Below, in pieces: positions 60,814 through 64,000 of a stretch of DNA of 64,000 bases. The translations under genes and the position numbers were made by a program. The notes under the pieces are model-generated. The model was not told the DNA's origin, did no database searches, and saw only the letters and a list, made by a program, of their open reading frames with translations. The number at the start of each line of letters is the position of its first letter. Within the stretch, counting starts at the first letter, position 1. The DNA comes from Pseudoalteromonas neustonica (GTDB lineage Bacteria; Pseudomonadota; Gammaproteobacteria; Enterobacterales; Alteromonadaceae): contig NZ_BDDS01000011.1 in assembly GCF_001653135.1 (NCBI RefSeq), forward strand, positions 29,602 to 93,601, written 5' to 3'.

Positions 60814-61686
60814 ATGTCAGATCAATCAACACCGCCAGATATCGAAAAACGTCCACCAAACAACAACTTACTCTTTGCTGCTGTAATACTGGTTATTATT
60901 TTATGCGCCGGAGCATTTGTATTATTGAGCTCTGATGAGCAGCCTCAACCCATTGTAGAAGTCACTCCCACAGCACAGCCTATACAAGAATATCAAACAG
61001 TTGAGGAACCACAGCCTCAAATTGAACAAATTGAACCGCCAGCAGCTCAGCCGCAGGTAGAGCGTCCACCAACACGTAATGTTGAACCCGCGCCAGTAGT
61101 AGCACCTCTTCCATCATTAAATGAAAGTGACGCTGTAGTGGTTGCGCGCATAGATGATTACTTAAGTGATCAAGCAATGGGCTTACTACTAACAGACGAT
61201 GTAATACGTCGTGCTGTTGTATTTATAGATAACTTAGCAAAAGGCAAAGTAGCGGTTAAACATGCGCCAGTAGAGCGTCCACAAGATGGTTTTAGCGTGA
61301 TGGAAGGTGACATTCTCACTATCGACCCAAACAGTTACGAGCGATACACGCCGTATGTAAAAGTATTTACCAGTATGAGCGCGGCACAAATTGTGCGTTT
61401 GTATGATGAATATAAACCACTCATTAATGACGCGTACACCGAAATTGGCTATTCAGGTGATGCATTTAATCAAACACTTCAAGAAGCCATTGATTTATTA
61501 CTAGATACACCAGAGCCAAAAGGTGACATGCCGTTACTGAGAAATTCAGTAACGTACCAGTACGCTTACTCTGAATGGGAACGTTTACCCGCAGCGCAAA
61601 AGCAATTATTGCGCATGGGCCCTGAAAACATGAAAAAGGTAAAAGCAGTATTACGTAACGTTCAAAAAGAGCTAGATAACCAGTAA
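60814..61686 (+). CDS. DUF3014 domain membrane-anchored protein
   Basis: 290 aa from ATG 60814, chosen because TGGAG lies a few bases before it; an upstream in-frame start (60787) has no such site. N-terminal cytoplasmic stub, one helix (LLFAAVILVIILCAGAFVLL), then a Pro/Gln/Glu-rich linker (about 45-100) and a C-terminal DUF3014 domain beginning LPSLNESDAVVVARIDDYLS, with VIRRAVVFIDNLAKGKVA. Probably periplasmic; function of the domain is unknown. A terminator follows. Confidence 0.8.
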   Translation: MSDQSTPPDIEKRPPNNNLLFAAVILVIILCAGAFVLLSSDEQPQPIVEVTPTAQPIQEYQTVEEPQPQIEQIEPPAAQPQVERPPTRNVEPAPVVAPLPSLNESDAVVVARIDDYLSDQAMGLLLTDDVIRRAVVFIDNLAKGKVAVKHAPVERPQDGFSVMEGDILTIDPNSYERYTPYVKVFTSMSAAQIVRLYDEYKPLINDAYTEIGYSGDAFNQTLQEAIDLLLDTPEPKGDMPLLRNSVTYQYAYSEWERLPAAQKQLLRMGPENMKKVKAVLRNVQKELDNQ

Positions 61687-61710
61687 GCTTGATAAAGTAG
61701 CTTAAAAAAC

Positions 61711-61751
61711 AGTGCGATTGTATGTTTAACACGCAATCGCACTTTCTTTTT
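61711..61751 (+). terminator. Intrinsic terminator after the DUF3014 gene
   Basis: Stem AGTGCGATTG/CAATCGCACT (61711-61720, 61734-61743) followed by TTCTTTTTG. Confidence 0.85.
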
Positions 61752-61761
61752 GTGTTTACCC

Positions 61762-61790
61762 TTGAATAACACAGCAAAAGTAGCGATAAT
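61762..61790 (+). promoter_or_regulatory. Predicted promoter of ffs
   Basis: TTGAAT (61762-61767), 17 bp, GATAAT (61785-61790), then a CTCTCCCGCGCC discriminator. Predicted start near 61797, about 20 nt before the mature 4.5S RNA end, consistent with 5' trimming. Confidence 0.65.
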
Positions 61791-61818
61791 CTCTCCCGCG
61801 CCAACCAAGGCCCTCAAT

Positions 61819-61932
61819 GGTAGTCTTATTGGTCCTCTCGCAACACTAGCAGGCGAACCTGGTCAGGCCCGGAAGGGAGCAGCCACAGTTTGTGACGTGT
61901 GTGCCGAGATGTGGCTGGTAAGACTGCCACCC
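61819..61932 (+). ncRNA. ffs: Signal recognition particle 4.5S RNA
   Basis: 114 nt, as in E. coli. The ends pair: GGTAGTCTTA with TAAGACTGCC (one G-U). The SRP domain IV hallmarks are present: CAGGCCCGGAAGGGAGCAGCC (symmetric and asymmetric loops with GGAA tetraloop) split as CAGGCCC, GGAA, GGGAGCAGCC, and the downstream GTGTGTGCCGAGATGTGGCTGG. It binds Ffh for co-translational membrane targeting. Confidence 0.96.
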
Positions 61933-61958
61933 AAATTCCTCATTTGGGTGTTGTAAAT
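61929..61958 (+). terminator. Probable terminator of ffs
   Basis: ACCCAAAT/ATTTGGGT with a 5 nt loop, overlapping the 3' end of the RNA and followed by a weak T-rich stretch (GTTGTAAATTT). Confidence 0.6.
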
Positions 61959-62108
61959 TTCCTTTTTCATACTATCTAAAATTACCAATACTATTTTCTC
62001 ATATTGCGCTTTTGGTAAATCCTCGTCAAAATTGTAATGGCATCATTTTTAATCAAATAGGCGTGCTTTTTCATCATACCTTTGCCGTGAAGTGAACATT
62101 GATAAAGT

Positions 62109-63079
62109 TTAAAATATTTTACTTAATGGACTAATTACACCGTTCGCTCCTTGCTGTAAAACATGGGTATATATTTGCGTTGTTTTGACATCTGAATAGC
62201 CAAGCTGAGCTTGAACTGTTCTGATATCGGCACCACTTTGCAATAGATGCGTTGCAAATGAATGGCGTAAGGTATGCGGTGTTATTATTTTTGTTAATCC
62301 CGATTTTTGAACGGCTTTTTTTATTTCTTTTCTTATACACGAATGATGAAAATGATGTCGTCTTATTTCACCACTTTGAGGATCTGTGCTTAATATATGT
62401 GAGGGAAATAAATACTGCCACGCAAGTGATTTTGAGGCAGAAGGATATTTTTTTGTTAAGGCATAAGGCATCCATACGCCAGTATATTCCGTATTATTTA
62501 AATCAAGTTTTAGATAGTCATCAACCTGCAGAATTTGATTTCTCAGCATAGGAATTAGCTCGGTGGCCAATGTTACAATACGGTGTTTATTACCTTTGCC
62601 ATTCCATACTTGAATACACTTGTAATCAAAATCAATATCTTTCACTCTTAATTGTACCGCTTCCATTACTCTTAAACCACTCCCGTACATAAGGCTTGCA
62701 ATAAGGTAATAACGCTTATTTAAATGAGTCATAAGCAGCTTAACTTCTTCTGGCGTCATAACTACAGGTAGTTTTGCTTGTTTTTTACTGCGAGCAAAAT
62801 TTAAGTTTAACGACAGCTCTTTTTTATTATGTGCTTGTATAGAAATGACAATGAATTGAGTGCCGTGGCTTGCGTTCGTGGTGCAACGTTTTGTTTTAAC
62901 ACTAAGTGTTCTAGATAGCGTTCGACTTCATTGTCTCCCATTGAGGCGGGGTGGCGCTTATCATGAAAATGGATATAAGATGCAATCCATCTCAGGTAGG
63001 TGTCCACGGTACGTAATGAATACTGACGTACCAACATATAATCAGCGATATAATTTAAAAATGGAGAGCGCGTTTTCAT
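62109..63079 (-). pseudogene. intI: Integron integrase IntI, frameshifted
   Basis: Two adjacent minus-strand frames together make one IntI. The first (63079 to 62807) encodes YSLRTVDTYLRWIASYIHFH and RHPASMGDNEVERYLEHLV. The rest continues in another frame through NFARSKKQAKLPVVMTPEEV to 62109. They rejoin if one base is added to the A6 run (T6 on the plus strand, 62820-62825). The IntI-specific insertion is present (TGVWMPYALTKKYPSASKS then WQYLFPS), which marks integron rather than phage integrases. Catalytic Arg (GSGLRVMEA), HTLRH and Tyr (QIYTHV) are kept, but the usual LGHSD reads LGYSD. No cassette or attC is visible on the side where the array should lie. Sequencing error in the homopolymer cannot be excluded. 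Confidence 0.9.
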
Positions 63080-63099
63080 GTCATCACCAATATCGATTG

Positions 63100-63115
63100 C
63101 TGTATAAATATACAG
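63100..63115 (-). promoter_or_regulatory. LexA (SOS) box upstream of intI
   Basis: CTGTATAAATATACAG fits the gammaproteobacterial LexA consensus CTGT-N8-ACAG with an AT-rich centre. It ends about 20 bp upstream of the intI ATG. LexA control of integron integrases is known in Vibrio and mobile integrons; here it is inferred from the site. Confidence 0.75.
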
Positions 63116-63384
63116 TCTGGTGTTTTGCTCCCATATTCAAGAAAAAGAGCGTCGAGCGTATTTTCTTTTTCTGATTATATTTAGTACCAAGAAATAATTA
63201 TAGCTAGCAATGGGTTAAGTTATTTGTTAAAAAAGACTTATTAAATACATGAGCGTGACTTCGGCAGAAATATGCGCGACGCGCGCACTATAAAATTGTT
63301 GAACTAAGCCGCTACGCGGAGATCCTATTCTGACCATTTGAGCCACACTTACCTTGGGGTTATCCCATAACTTGGAGGTAAGTC
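63116..63384. other. Region between the intI LexA box and the second recombinase gene
   Basis: No gene in the 305 bp gap 63080-63384. A GTTAAGT (63214-63220) and a GTTGAAC fit the GTTRRRY core of integron recombination sites, but no attC-like pair of sites is evident. Two small hairpins, TGCGCG-ACG-CGCGCA (63273-63287) and CCGC-TAC-GCGG (63309-63319), precede ATTCTGACCATTTGAGCCAC, which may be the edge of the element carrying the next gene. Confidence 0.35.
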
Positions 63385-64000
63385 ATGAATACACTCATTG
63401 AACAAGTCAAAACAGAAATAACCTTTCGAGGTTATTCACAAAGTACATGTAAAAGCTACTGTGAACATTTACTAAAACTCAGTTATTATTTTAATAAACC
63501 GCTCGATTCGATTACTGATGACGAGCTTAACGCCTTTTTTAACGATCCCGCTATTCGTAAACTTTCTAGAGCAAGCCAAAAAGTACAGATAAACAGCATT
63601 TGGTTCTTGTTTAAGAATATTTTACATCGCCCACTGAACTTAGATATTGCACTGCCAAAAGCGAAATTGCGCGCACCCACGTATTTATCGCGTGATGATA
63701 TGCAGCGACTTATAGAAAGCTGCACTGACATGCGATTGAAAACGTTAATAGCGGTGTGTTATGGCTGTGGTTTACGTATTAACGAACTGCTGCGCATCAA
63801 AGTGCAAGACATCGATGGACAGCGTAAAACCATTTTAATTGAACATGGTAAAGGAGATAAATCGCGTTACGTAGTTGTATCAGATAGTGTACTGAATCAA
63901 TTACGTTGTTACTGGAAAATGTATCACCCAACGGGTTGGATGTTTTACTCGCGATTGTTAATGGATAAACCTATGTCAGCATCGACCTTCAGGAAGCCAT
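63385..64000 (+). CDS. Tyrosine recombinase/integrase (partial, 3' end off window)
   Basis: ATG 63385 with GGAGG six bases upstream; open to the window end, 205 codons. The N-terminal SAM-like DNA-binding domain (TEITFRGYSQSTCKSYCEHL, INSIWFLFKNILHRP) is followed by the catalytic-domain start: YLSRDDMQRLIESC, the first catalytic Arg in CYGCGLRINELLRIKVQDID, and the beta-hairpin Lys in HGKGDKSRYVVV. The remaining catalytic residues are beyond the window. It lacks the IntI-specific insertion, so it is not an integron integrase. It resembles recombinases encoded ahead of the transposase in some IS91-like elements; that assignment is inference, since the downstream gene is not visible. Confidence 0.85.
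   Translation, partial: MNTLIEQVKTEITFRGYSQSTCKSYCEHLLKLSYYFNKPLDSITDDELNAFFNDPAIRKLSRASQKVQINSIWFLFKNILHRPLNLDIALPKAKLRAPTYLSRDDMQRLIESCTDMRLKTLIAVCYGCGLRINELLRIKVQDIDGQRKTILIEHGKGDKSRYVVVSDSVLNQLRCYWKMYHPTGWMFYSRLLMDKPMSASTFRKP

Noticed and set aside
61750..61956. Plus-strand open frame over the 4.5S RNA
   Set aside because: The sequence is fully explained by ffs and its promoter; coding reading is a by-product.
62252..62551. Plus-strand open frame of 99 codons inside intI
   Set aside because: Antisense to the conserved integrase catalytic domain; no support as a gene.

Overview
The window reads as the chromosome of a marine gammaproteobacterium of the order Alteromonadales, most probably Pseudoalteromonas or a close relative. 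This is inferred from low G+C, protein similarity and conserved gene order; no database search was run. Most of it is core genome. Accessory material is confined to the two ends, one membrane-protein/DUF2804 pocket, and intergenic repeat elements.

Layout. 1-3.9 kb: a truncated secreted phospholipase C-like gene, an iron-sulfur bacterial cryptochrome/photolyase and a DUF4124 periplasmic protein, separated by MITE-like repeats. 4.0-13.6 kb: the translation/RNA block tRNA-fMet, rimP, nusA, infB, rbfA, truB, rpsO, pnp. 13.7-15.8 kb: nlpI overlapping a gene for a secreted metzincin-like HExxH protein. 16.0-21.8 kb: a six-gene group 2 Mrp Na+/H+ antiporter operon with fused mrpA-mrpB. 21.9-23.9 kb: an unknown membrane protein whose last codons lie in a 265 bp palindromic repeat, then a DUF2804 protein. 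24.1-28.4 kb (minus): map-glnD-dapD. 28.5-41.5 kb (plus): rpsB-tsf, pyrH-frr, uppS-cdsA-dxr-rseP-bamA-skp-lpxD-fabZ-lpxA. 41.6-48.0 kb (minus): cydA-cydB-cydX-cydD-cydC, encoding cytochrome bd oxidase and its assembly exporter, which splits lpxA from lpxB. 48.3-54.5 kb: lpxB-rnhB-dnaE-accA. 54.7-61.7 kb: tilS, a small membrane protein, a diguanylate cyclase, a CPA2 antiporter, a patatin-like protein and a DUF3014 protein. 61.8 kb to the end: 4.5S SRP RNA (ffs), a frameshifted integron integrase gene with a LexA-type box, and the start of another tyrosine recombinase running off the window.

How the genes work together. The central blocks cover ribosome maturation and translation (rimP, nusA, infB, rbfA, truB, rpsO, rpsB, tsf, frr), RNA decay (pnp), and envelope building: undecaprenyl phosphate and phospholipid precursors, the BAM complex, Skp and lipid A. 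They also hold fatty-acid and DNA synthesis genes. Mrp, the CPA2 antiporter and cytochrome bd handle ion and respiratory homeostasis.

Most worth a second look: (i) a perfect 30 bp palindrome just downstream of the predicted -10 of cydA; (ii) the metalloprotease-like gene overlapping nlpI; (iii) structured repeat families, one forming the end of a coding sequence and one abutting a stop codon; (iv) phased 7-nt repeat tracts; (v) an integron integrase gene with both a frameshift and a substituted catalytic His. I found no CRISPR array, no complete prophage and no clear defence system.
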